A program made the position numbers and the translations under genes. From Anaerolinea sp. (GTDB lineage: Bacteria > Chloroflexota > Dehalococcoidia > Tepidiformales > Tepidiformaceae), in the NCBI GenBank assembly GCA_013822275.1, contig PNKC01000008.1, positions 1 through 64,000 of the forward strand: a stretch of 64,000 nt of DNA, read 5' to 3'. The notes under the pieces were generated by a model. The model made no database searches, was not told where the DNA came from, and was given only the letters and a program-made list of their open reading frames with translations. Shown here in pieces: positions 47,428 through 54,335 of the stretch. Position 1 is the stretch's first letter; each line of letters starts with the position of its first letter.

Positions 47428-47457
47428 AGGCCCGGTGGATCCGCGTCCGCCGGGCCT
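47428..47457 (+). terminator. Intrinsic terminator after the cupredoxin gene
   Basis: A 12-bp stem with one wobble (AGGCCCGGTGGA with TCCGCCGGGCCT) around a TCCGCG loop lies 52 bases after the stop codon, followed by TCATTG. Confidence 0.7.
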
Positions 47458-47541
47458 TCATTGCTCCCGAGTGGGCACGCTCGTCCCGTCTGCCGCGGCG
47501 ACAGGCGAGCGCTCGTGTCTATGCCGTTACCTGCCAGCGGC

Positions 47542-47547
47542 TAGACT
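47542..47547 (+). promoter_or_regulatory. -10 element TAGACT of the RDD gene
   Basis: TAGACT lies 13 bases before the ATG at 47561, giving a leader of about six bases. No ribosome binding site is present, consistent with near-leaderless translation. Confidence 0.4.
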
Positions 47548-47560
47548 TCACCGGGACGCC

Positions 47561-48142
47561 ATGACAGCCAGAAGCGCCATTCCTCGCGACATCCCCCGCG
47601 GCTCACGGCCGGCATTCCGCATCCATTACGCCTCGTTCGAATCGCGCGTGGCCGCCGGCGCGCTGGACCTGCTGGTGATGTTCATCATCGCCTCGCTGCT
47701 GGTGACCGTTGGTTCTCTTGTCGTGCTCGTCTCCTCCGACTTCGAGAAGGTAGAACCTTCCAGCACTGCGCTGAACATTTTCTGGGCATGCGTCGCGGCT
47801 ATCCCGCCCGCGCTGCTGCTCTACTTCTTCATCGGGCTCGCCTGGAAGGGGCAAACGATCGGGGCCTCCGTGATGCAACTCATGGTCATCCGCTCCGATG
47901 GGCGTCCCCTGGGCGTCCTCGGCTCCATGGCCAGGGTCATCGGTCTGCTCGTTTACCTTCTCATTGTCGCCCTCGGGATCATCGTTGCTTTTGCGTTCCG
48001 CGAATCGACGCCCATCGCGGCCACGGCCATCGCCGCCGCCTTCCTCATCGCCGCCTTCGGCTTCATCTGGGCGGCATTCGATCCGCGCCGCCGCACCCTC
48101 CACGACCGAATCGCCGGGACGATCGTTGTCCGCCTGGTCTAG
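47561..48142 (+). CDS. RDD family membrane protein
   Basis: A 193-aa RDD protein: the family begins with YASFESRVAAGALDLLVMFI (R and D residues), has helices at about 33-58 and 75-100, GLAWKGQTIGASVMQLMVI as the second RDD block, and FDPRRRTLHDRIAGTIVV at the end. These proteins are of unsettled function (possibly ion exchangers or membrane scaffolds). It is followed seven bases later by a membrane protein of unknown family. Confidence 0.85.
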   Translation: MTARSAIPRDIPRGSRPAFRIHYASFESRVAAGALDLLVMFIIASLLVTVGSLVVLVSSDFEKVEPSSTALNIFWACVAAIPPALLLYFFIGLAWKGQTIGASVMQLMVIRSDGRPLGVLGSMARVIGLLVYLLIVALGIIVAFAFRESTPIAATAIAAAFLIAAFGFIWAAFDPRRRTLHDRIAGTIVVRLV

Positions 48143-48149
48143 TCCACGT

Positions 48150-49019
48150 ATGACGCATGACTTCGAAGATGACCACCGTCCCCTCCGCGACCGGATCTAC
48201 GGCGACGCGACCGCCGGGCGGGACGGGCGGCGCGGCCTCGCCACAATCGCCCTCGCCGTCTCGGTCTTCCTCCTCGTCGCCGCCGTCAGTGCCCGCCAAC
48301 TGACCGCTCCCGGCCCTGCCCGCTCCATCCTGGAATCCGGCATCGCCCTGACGACCGAAATCGAGCAGGTCATCGCCGAAGACCACGACGCCCTTCGCCA
48401 GTTGGTCGAATCCAACAACTCCGCCGTCTTCACCATCCCCGATTACCCGCTTGATGTTGTCCTGACGCGCGACGAAATCCTCAAGTCGACCGACGCGCAA
48501 CTCCGTGAAACGGTCCTCGCCCGGTCCTCCGGCCTTGTCTACGCCCACGGGCTCGACGCCTTCGACCGCACAGGAAACCAGTCGTTCGGACAGCTTTCGA
48601 CGCAGCGGCTGTTGGAATTCGGTGTCGGCCAGTTCTCCCAGGAGACGCATCGGCGGGCGAACGTCCTGTCGGTGGTGTTCCTCCTCGCCACGGCGGCCGC
48701 GGCGTGCTTCGTCGTCGCTTCGCGCGAAGGCTGGGGGCGGTCGCGCGCTCTTGGGCTTGCGACCATTCTCGGGGCGGTGCCGGGTATCCTCATCGTTGGG
48801 CTGGTCTGGCTGGCCGTCGGGCGAATGGGCGGAGGCGACCCCTTTGTCGCCGATCTCCGCCAGGTCGTCCAGACGGCCCTCCTGGCGCCGCTCCGAAACT
48901 ACCTTGCCGTCTTCATTCTCGGCGCGCTGTTGGCCGCGCTTGGCGTCGCGATGGCGATGATCGACGCTCGCCTCGAGGCGCCCGCGGGCGGCGCTGTGGA
49001 AACAGACGAAGCCATTTAA
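48150..49019 (+). CDS. Uncharacterised multipass membrane protein
   Basis: A 289-aa protein with an acidic/basic N-terminus, one helix at about 29-50 (ATIALAVSVFLLVAAVSAR), an extracytoplasmic part of about 120 residues (DHDALRQLVESNNSAVF, FGQLSTQRLLEFGVGQFSQE), then three helices (SVVFLLATAAAACFVVAS; LGAVPGILIVGLVWLAVG; LAVFILGALLAALGVAMAMI). I recognise no family. The start at 48150 has no ribosome site; coupling to the RDD gene seven bases upstream is likely. Its 3' end overlaps the convergent nth gene by four bases. Confidence 0.6.
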   Translation: MTHDFEDDHRPLRDRIYGDATAGRDGRRGLATIALAVSVFLLVAAVSARQLTAPGPARSILESGIALTTEIEQVIAEDHDALRQLVESNNSAVFTIPDYPLDVVLTRDEILKSTDAQLRETVLARSSGLVYAHGLDAFDRTGNQSFGQLSTQRLLEFGVGQFSQETHRRANVLSVVFLLATAAAACFVVASREGWGRSRALGLATILGAVPGILIVGLVWLAVGRMGGGDPFVADLRQVVQTALLAPLRNYLAVFILGALLAALGVAMAMIDARLEAPAGGAVETDEAI

Positions 49020-49699
49020 GACCCCGGCGCGCTTCGCACGGACGCGGCACCCAGAAGGCTTGAGGGGCAGTCCGGTTCCAATGGACAGTTCCCGCACGCC
49101 GGGTTCCGTGCCTGGCAGATGCGGCGGCCGTGTTTGATCAGCAGCATGTGGAACCGGTAGTAGTCCGCGGGCGCCACCAGGGATTCGAGAAGGTCGTGCG
49201 CCTGATCGGCGGTGGTCTTCTGCGGGATCAGCCCCAGCCGTTTGCTCACGCGCTCGACGTGGGTATCGACGGGCATCGCGGGAAGCCCGAGGGCGAAGAG
49301 CAAAACGCAGGCCGCGGTCTTCGGTCCAACTCCTGGCAGGCCGCGCAGCCAGGCGCGGGCGTCTTCGAGCGGCAGTTCGCGCAGGAATTGGAGATCCCAC
49401 CCCGGCGAGCGGTCACCCACGGCCCGGAGGATGGCCTGGATGCGCGGCGCCTTCTGCTGGGCGAGCCCGCCATTCTGGATCGTCGCGATGAGTTCATCCG
49501 CCGGGGCCGCCGCGATGGCTTCCCAAGAGGAGTGGCGGTTCATCATCGCGATGAACGCGCGCCCGCTGTTGGTGTCGGCGGTGTTTTGCGACAGGACGGT
49601 GAGGATTAGCTCGGCGACCGCATCCCCATGGGGCGTGTGGACCGGCATCCCGTAGACGGGCGCCAGGCGCTCCATGATGGCAGCGGGCGAAAGAGCCAT
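49016..49699 (-). CDS. nth: Endonuclease III
   Basis: A 227-aa DNA glycosylase/AP-lyase for oxidised pyrimidines. The helix-hairpin-helix LPGVGPKTAACVLLFALG carries catalytic lysine K127, and PVDTHVERVSKRLGL carries D145. The 4Fe-4S cluster motif is CQARNPACGNCPLEPDC (CX6-C-X2-C-X5-C). The start at 49699 overlaps the stop of the upstream gene (TGATG), so the two are co-translated. Confidence 0.94.
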   Translation of the reverse strand: MALSPAAIMERLAPVYGMPVHTPHGDAVAELILTVLSQNTADTNSGRAFIAMMNRHSSWEAIAAAPADELIATIQNGGLAQQKAPRIQAILRAVGDRSPGWDLQFLRELPLEDARAWLRGLPGVGPKTAACVLLFALGLPAMPVDTHVERVSKRLGLIPQKTTADQAHDLLESLVAPADYYRFHMLLIKHGRRICQARNPACGNCPLEPDCPSSLLGAASVRSAPGS

Positions 49700-50847
49700 C
49701 AGTCCTTGAGCATCCGGCTTGCGATAGCCGGCAGGAGCGGCACGCGGGCAGCTTCGCGAGCGTAGGTGGATTCGCCCCTTTGCACCGCGAAGAACGCATT
49801 CCAGAGGTACGGCGTGTGCGCGCTGGCGAACATCCACGGCCGGGCCGCGCGCCGCAACATTCCATAAAACGTGAAACCGATGAGCCGCGCCGCGCGCAGT
49901 TCCGGCATGATCTGGTCGTCAATGTCGCGCTGGTACGGTGCGAGGTCGCCGTTGCCGGCCGCGGCGCGAAGGACGTTGCGCGCGGCCATCCGGCCCGATT
50001 CGATGGCGTAATAGATGCCCTCCTGAGTGAATTCGTCGGCGAGGCCCGCCGCGTCTCCCGCAAGGAGGACGTTGCCATCGGCGACCCGTTCGTTCCCGCG
50101 GCGGAAGCGGATCTTATGGCCCCGGCTGACGCCGGCTTCGAAGCCTGAGAGGCCCAGGCGGTCGATGAACACCTTCGTACCTTGCTTCAGCGCGCCCGCC
50201 TGCCCGGGAGGCAGGACGAGGCCGATCGAGAGCACGTCCCGCTTGGGGAAGAGCCAGGCGTAGCCCCAGGGGAAGTAGCCAAGCTCGATCAGCGCCCTCG
50301 CCCGGTACCGCTCGAGGCGGCTGGCGGCCACGCACAACTCGACCTCCCAGGCGGCGCACTCCGCGAAGCCCTCCCCCAGGCCGGCCATCTTGCCGACCGG
50401 CGAGTGGGCGCCATCGGCGCAGACGAGCAAGGGCGCTTCGGCTTCGAAACCGTCGGCCTCAATTCGCACGCCGCCGTCGCGATGGAGCGCGCGCACGGTC
50501 GTGCCCGGCCGGAACTGGGCCCCCGCCTTCCGCGCCTGTTCGAGGAGGAGGGCGTCGAACCGTTCACGCATGACCATATGGGCGAACGGCGTGCTTGCAT
50601 CGCGGACGAAGCGGTCGCGCCCCTGGTTCGCCACCTCCAGCAGGCTGACGGAGTCCTCCACGACAGAGTCGATTGGGAACGGGAGGAGCCGCTCGGTGCG
50701 GAGCGGGATACCGCCTCCGCAGGCCTTGTACCGCGGGAACTCGGCCCGATCGACAATGAGCACCCGCGCGCCGGCGGCGGCGAGCTCCCTCGCCGCCGTG
50801 CTTCCGGCGGGGCCGGCGCCCACCACCAGCGCATCGAACCTGGTCAC
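49699..50847 (-). CDS. Geranylgeranyl reductase family FAD-dependent oxidoreductase
   Basis: A 382-aa flavoprotein of the geranylgeranyl/digeranylgeranyl reductase family. FAD motif VVGAGPAGSTAARELAAAGA, GRASP-like FPRYKACGGGIP with a conserved cysteine, ADGAHSPVGKMAGLG and FAD-binding LLAGDAAGLADEFTQEGIYY. The GTG start at 50847 lies six bases after TACAAT. It would saturate isoprenoid chains (for instance in quinones or lipids); coupling to nth is positional. Divergent from selD with 74 bases between. Confidence 0.9.
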   Translation of the reverse strand: MTRFDALVVGAGPAGSTAARELAAAGARVLIVDRAEFPRYKACGGGIPLRTERLLPFPIDSVVEDSVSLLEVANQGRDRFVRDASTPFAHMVMRERFDALLLEQARKAGAQFRPGTTVRALHRDGGVRIEADGFEAEAPLLVCADGAHSPVGKMAGLGEGFAECAAWEVELCVAASRLERYRARALIELGYFPWGYAWLFPKRDVLSIGLVLPPGQAGALKQGTKVFIDRLGLSGFEAGVSRGHKIRFRRGNERVADGNVLLAGDAAGLADEFTQEGIYYAIESGRMAARNVLRAAAGNGDLAPYQRDIDDQIMPELRAARLIGFTFYGMLRRAARPWMFASAHTPYLWNAFFAVQRGESTYAREAARVPLLPAIASRMLKD

Positions 50848-50853
50848 CCGGCG

Positions 50854-50859
50854 ATTGTA
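50854..50859 (-). promoter_or_regulatory. -10 element TACAAT of the geranylgeranyl reductase gene
   Basis: On the minus strand TACAAT ends six bases before the GTG start at 50847, giving a leaderless transcript that diverges from the selD promoter 50 bases away. Confidence 0.6.
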
Positions 50860-50908
50860 TCGAGCGGCCTGGATCCCGTCTGTCTGCGCGCGGGCGCTCC
50901 CTTTCCGC

Positions 50909-50914
50909 TACGCT
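50909..50914 (+). promoter_or_regulatory. -10 element TACGCT of selD
   Basis: TACGCT ends seven bases before the selD ATG at 50922 and supports that ATG, which lies upstream of the in-frame UGA, as the true start. Confidence 0.5.
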
Positions 50915-50921
50915 CTGAGGC

Positions 50922-51974
50922 ATGACCCGACAGGAGATCATCCGGCTCACGGACCTGACAAGCTGCGGCGGCTGAGCATCCAAGGCGGGGCCTGAGGCCC
51001 TGGCGCAGGTGCTGTCGCCGCTCAACGGTCTGTTCAACCGCGAAGCCCACCCCAACCTGCTGATTGGCATGGGCATCGCCGACGACGCCGCTGTCTATCG
51101 CATTGACGATGAGACCGCGGTGGTGGCGACGCTTGACTTCTTCGCGCCCGTGGTCGACGACCCGTACACGTATGGCGCCATCGCGGCGGCGAACGCCATG
51201 TCCGATGTCTACGCGATGGGCGGCGAGGTTGTGCTGGCGCTCAACATCGTCGCGTTCCCCCAGGACCTGCCGGTTGAGGTGCAAACCGAGATCCTGCGCG
51301 GTGGCGCCGAGAAGGTGGCCGAGGCTGGCGGCGTCATCGCCGGGGGCCACACTGTCTGGGACGAGGAGCCGAAATACGGCCTGAGCGTCCTCGGCCGCGT
51401 CCACCCCGGCCGTATCTTCCGCAAGGACGGCCTCCGGCCGGGGGACGTCCTCTTCCTGACCAAGCCGCTGGGTACCGGCACCATCCTGTCGGCGGCGCGC
51501 GGCGGGAAAGTGGAGCCTGGCTGGGTTGAGGGGGCGATCGATTGGATGACCCGGCTCAACCGGCATGCGGCGCACCTTGCGGCGCGCGTTGGCGTACACG
51601 CCGCTACTGACGTCACGGGCTTCGGCCTGCTCGGACACCTCTGGGAAATGACCGAGCGCTCCGGAGTCTGTGTGGCCATCGAAAGCGCGGCCGTGCCGCT
51701 CCTGGATGGCGCATTGGAGTCGTCCCGGCGGGGCGCGCACACGGGCGGCGAAGGGCGGAACCGCGACTGGGTCGGCGCTCATGCGGAGATTGCGGCGGGC
51801 GTCGGTGCCGAACTCGCGGCGTTGCTGTTTGACCCCCAGACGTCCGGCGGGCTGCTCCTCGCGGTTGCCCCGGATCGATCCGCTGAGGCCGAGGCGCTTT
51901 TTGCGGCGGACGGCGAGCCGCTCTGGCGCATCGGTTCCGTCTCGGCGGGACCGCCCCTGATCCAGGTCGTTTAG
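50922..51974 (+). CDS. selD: Selenide, water dikinase containing selenocysteine
   Basis: Selenophosphate synthetase, making selenophosphate from selenide and ATP for selenocysteine and selenouridine. From the ATG at 50922 the reading is MTRQEIIRLTDLTSCGGUAS-KAGPEAL, with an in-frame TGA at 50973-50975 at residue 18, the position of the catalytic Cys/Sec next to K21. After it the frame is a complete SelD (GMGIADDAAVYRID, LDFFAPVVDDPYTYGAIAAA, DVYAMGGEV, GGHTVWDEEPKYGLSVLG, DVTGFGLLGHLWEM, FDPQTSGGLLLAV). 350 residues including Sec. Gene callers that treat TGA as a stop will begin at 51009 and lose the active site. A leaderless TACGCT element fits the ATG. Confidence 0.9.
50987..51001 (+). promoter_or_regulatory. 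bSECIS-like hairpin of selD
   Basis: A stem of five Watson-Crick pairs plus one G-T pair (GGGCC at 50988-50992 with GGCCC at 50996-51000) around a TGA triloop begins 12 bases after the UGA codon. The apical loop is 17 bases from the UGA, and its second base is G, within the published limits for bacterial SECIS elements. It lies inside the coding region, as bacterial SECIS must. Confidence 0.65.
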
Positions 51975-52000
51975 CAGGCTCTGGTAACGACGCCGGTGCG

Positions 52001-52317
52001 CTACAGCTCGTACGGCACGCGGATTGAGGGGTCGCCGGCCGGGAAGTCCTTCGTGTTGCGGGTTACGAGGACCAGGCCGTGCGCGCGTGCCGTCGCCAGG
52101 ATGATGGCGTCCGGCAGTTTGAGACGCCGCTCGCGGCGGATGATCACGGCCTCTTCGGAAACCGGGTCAGACACGGAGAACACTTCGAGGGTGGAGAGAA
52201 GCTGCCGCCCTTCCGCGGCGTCTCGCACTCGTCGATGAATTCGGTTGCCGCCGCGATGCCGTTGAAGTGGTCGATGAGGATGGAACTGTCCAGCAGCTCC
52301 GTCGCTACCGGTCCCAC
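52001..52317 (-). pseudogene. PIN-domain toxin (VapC-like), broken by a frameshift
   Basis: The N-terminal half is encoded from GTG at 52317 (MGPVATELLDSSILIDHFNG), overlapping the antitoxin stop, with the first PIN aspartate in LLDSSILID. It continues to EFIDE, after which the frame breaks. The C-terminal half (VRDAAEGRQLLSTLEVFS, KLPDAIILATARAHGLVLVT, RNTKDFPAGD) is in another frame from about 52231 onward and carries the later PIN acidic residues. Insertion of one G near 52230 would restore a normal ~105-aa VapC. Either a pseudogene or an assembly error. Confidence 0.75.
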
Positions 52318-52544
52318 TCGGACCTTATCTCCGCGAGGTAGGTGTCGGTATCAATCCCGTATTTCGCCCAGGTCCCGAAGGTTCGTTCCAGCGCAGCCTT
52401 CCGTGCCGCGCGTTTGGCTGCCCGTTCTTCGAGCATGGCGTCGACAGCCCGCCTGATTGCCTCCGCACGGGAGATGCGTTCGCGCGCGCAAAGCTCGGCC
52501 AGGGCCTCTATCTGTTCCTCGGGCAGATCGACGATCGTTCTCAC
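52305..52544 (-). CDS. Ribbon-helix-helix antitoxin (VapB-like)
   Basis: A 79-aa protein with an N-terminal RHH DNA-binding motif (MRTIVDLPEEQIEALAELCA, RERISRAEAIRRAVDAML), a basic helix and a toxin-binding tail FGTWAKYGIDTDTYLAEIRS-EWDR. It precedes the PIN-domain gene with 13 bases of overlap. TATGAT six bases before the GTG start gives a leaderless transcript. A paralogous antitoxin copy lies just upstream. Confidence 0.85.
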   Translation of the reverse strand: MRTIVDLPEEQIEALAELCARERISRAEAIRRAVDAMLEERAAKRAARKAALERTFGTWAKYGIDTDTYLAEIRSEWDR

Positions 52545-52550
52545 AGTGTC

Positions 52551-52556
52551 ATCATA
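52551..52556 (-). promoter_or_regulatory. -10 element TATGAT of the first antitoxin
   Basis: TATGAT ends six bases before the GTG at 52544 and overlaps the stop codon of the upstream paralogue (GTG-ATA-TGA). The same element occurs at 52964-52969 before that paralogue. Confidence 0.6.
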
Positions 52557-52957
52557 TCACGTCGTCATCGGGCACGCCCCGGTCCCACTCCGCCCGGATC
52601 GCCTGGGTGTATGTCAGCCCATCGAGTTTCTTGTGTGCCCAGCCGCCAAAGGCCGCGGCCGACGCGCTGCGCTTGCGGTCGATTTCCTCCGGCAATCCAG
52701 GGTAGACCCACTCGCCGTCTACCCATTCCCTGTCCCATTCCGCCCGCAGCTCCGCGAGATACGTGTCGGTATCGACGCCGTGATGCTTCCACGCCCCAAA
52801 CGTCCGTTTGAGGATGGCCTCCGCGCGGTCAGCCCGCTGTTCCGCGATCATGGCGGCAACGGCCCGCCTGATGGCCTCCGCTCGGGAAATGTGCTCTCGC
52901 GCACAGTTCGGCCAGGGCCGCTACTTGTTCCTCGGGCAGGTCGACAATTGTCCTCAT
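52552..52957 (-). pseudogene. Second ribbon-helix-helix antitoxin copy, broken by a 2-base deletion
   Basis: From ATG at 52957 the frame reads MRTIVDLPEEQVAALAELCA, nearly identical to the neighbouring antitoxin, then goes out of frame. From 52851 the other frame continues as the expected homologue (MIAEQRADRAEAILKRTFGA). Comparison with the intact copy (GCGCGC versus GCGC at the junction) points to loss of one GC dinucleotide near 52900. The C-terminal part has the FGxW...AExxxEWDR motif twice instead of once, an internal duplication. No toxin gene follows this copy. Confidence 0.7.
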
Positions 52958-52963
52958 GGCGTC

Positions 52964-52969
52964 ATCATA
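52964..52969 (-). promoter_or_regulatory. -10 element TATGAT of the second antitoxin copy
   Basis: TATGAT six bases before the ATG at 52957, preceded by the codons for DDDVV-stop, which match the C-terminus (DDDVI-stop) of the same antitoxin family and look like the tail of a lost third copy. Confidence 0.55.
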
Positions 52970-53010
52970 CCACGTCATCATCGAAGGCTTGCGGGGACAA
53001 GCCGCGCGGG

Positions 53011-53045
53011 AACAACAGAACGGGCCGGCGTCTCAACCGGCCCGT
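53011..53045 (-). terminator. Intrinsic terminator after icd
   Basis: On the minus strand a perfect 9-bp stem (ACGGGCCGG with CCGGCCCGT) around TTGAGACG lies 21 bases after the icd stop and is followed by TTCTGTTGTT. Confidence 0.75.
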
Positions 53046-53066
53046 CCCGTGCCGTGCAGCCCTGCC

Positions 53067-54281
53067 CTACCCCATCTTCGCCTGCAGCCGCCGGTCCAGG
53101 GCGTCAAGGAAGCCCTCCGTCGTCAGCCAGGGCGCGTCCTTCGAGATGAGGATGGCGAGGTCCTTCGTCATCTCGCCGGCCTCAATCGCTTCGACGCAGA
53201 CCTCTTCGAGGGTCCTGGAGAACTTCGCCAGTTCCGCGTTTCCGTCCAGCTTCGCGCGATGGCCGAGGCCGCGGGTCCAGGCGAAGATCGAGGCGACGGG
53301 GTTCGTGCTCGTCTTCTCGCCGCGCTGGTGCTGGCGGTAGTGCCGCGTAACGGTACCGTGCGCCGCCTCGGCCTCCATCGTCTTGCCGTCAGGCGTAAGG
53401 AGGACGGAGGTCATCAGGCCGAGCGAGCCGAATCCCTGGGCGACGATGTCCGACTGCACGTCGCCGTCGTAGTTCTTGCAGGCCCAGACGATGCCGCCTT
53501 CCCACTTGAGCACCTGGGCGACCATGTCGTCGATGAGGCGGTGTTCGTAGGTGATCCCTTTCGCTGTGAAAGCGGCTGCGTATTCGGCGTTAAAGACCTC
53601 TTCGAAGAGGTCTTTGAAGCGGCCGTCATAGGCTTTGAGGATGGTGTTCTTGGTGGAAAGGTAGAGCGGCCAGCCCCGGTCGACCGCGAAGCTCATCGAA
53701 GCGCGGGCAAAGTCGCGGATCGAATCATCGAAGTTGTACATCCCCATCGCGATGCCGCTGCCGATGAACTTTGCCACCTCGCGGGTGACCGGGGCGCCGC
53801 CGTCCGCCGGGTTGAACGTGATCGTGACGGTTCCCGGGCCCGGGACGCGGAAGTCAGTCGCCTTGTACTGGTCGCCGTGGGCGTGGCGGCCAATGACGAT
53901 GGGCTTCGTCCAACCAGGCACGAGTCGGGGAATGTTCGAGCACACGATCGGCTCGCGGAAGACCACGCCGCCGAGGATGTTGCGGATGGTGCCGTTGGGC
54001 GACTTCCACATCTCCTTGAGGTGGAACTCTTCGACCCGCGCCTCGTCCGGGGTGATGGTCGCGCACTTTACGGCGACGCCGTGCTTCTTCGTGGCGAGGG
54101 CTGAATCGATGGTGACCTGGTCGTTGGTGGCGTCGCGGTTCTCCATGCCCAGGTCGTAATAGTCGAGTTCGATATCGAGGTAAGGCAGGATCAGCTTGTC
54201 CTTGATGAACTGCCAGATGATGCGGGTCATTTCGTCGCCGTCCATTTCGACGACCGGGTTCGCGACTTTGATCTTGGCCAA
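53067..54281 (-). CDS. icd: NADP-dependent isocitrate dehydrogenase
   Basis: A 404-aa IDH of the eukaryotic-like/monomer-length homodimeric type. Motifs are [99 protein letters not shown] and [20 protein letters not shown] start at 54281 with a strong AAGGAGA site. It is downstream of aconitase on the same strand (54-base gap), so the TCA steps citrate to 2-oxoglutarate are encoded together. Confidence 0.96.
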   Translation of the reverse strand: MAKIKVANPVVEMDGDEMTRIIWQFIKDKLILPYLDIELDYYDLGMENRDATNDQVTIDSALATKKHGVAVKCATITPDEARVEEFHLKEMWKSPNGTIRNILGGVVFREPIVCSNIPRLVPGWTKPIVIGRHAHGDQYKATDFRVPGPGTVTITFNPADGGAPVTREVAKFIGSGIAMGMYNFDDSIRDFARASMSFAVDRGWPLYLSTKNTILKAYDGRFKDLFEEVFNAEYAAAFTAKGITYEHRLIDDMVAQVLKWEGGIVWACKNYDGDVQSDIVAQGFGSLGLMTSVLLTPDGKTMEAEAAHGTVTRHYRQHQRGEKTSTNPVASIFAWTRGLGHRAKLDGNAELAKFSRTLEEVCVEAIEAGEMTKDLAILISKDAPWLTTEGFLDALDRRLQAKMG

Positions 54282-54335
54282 GAATCTCTCCTTATCGATC
54301 GGCGCCAGTCTCTGGAGCCGTTGTGCGAAGTGCGG

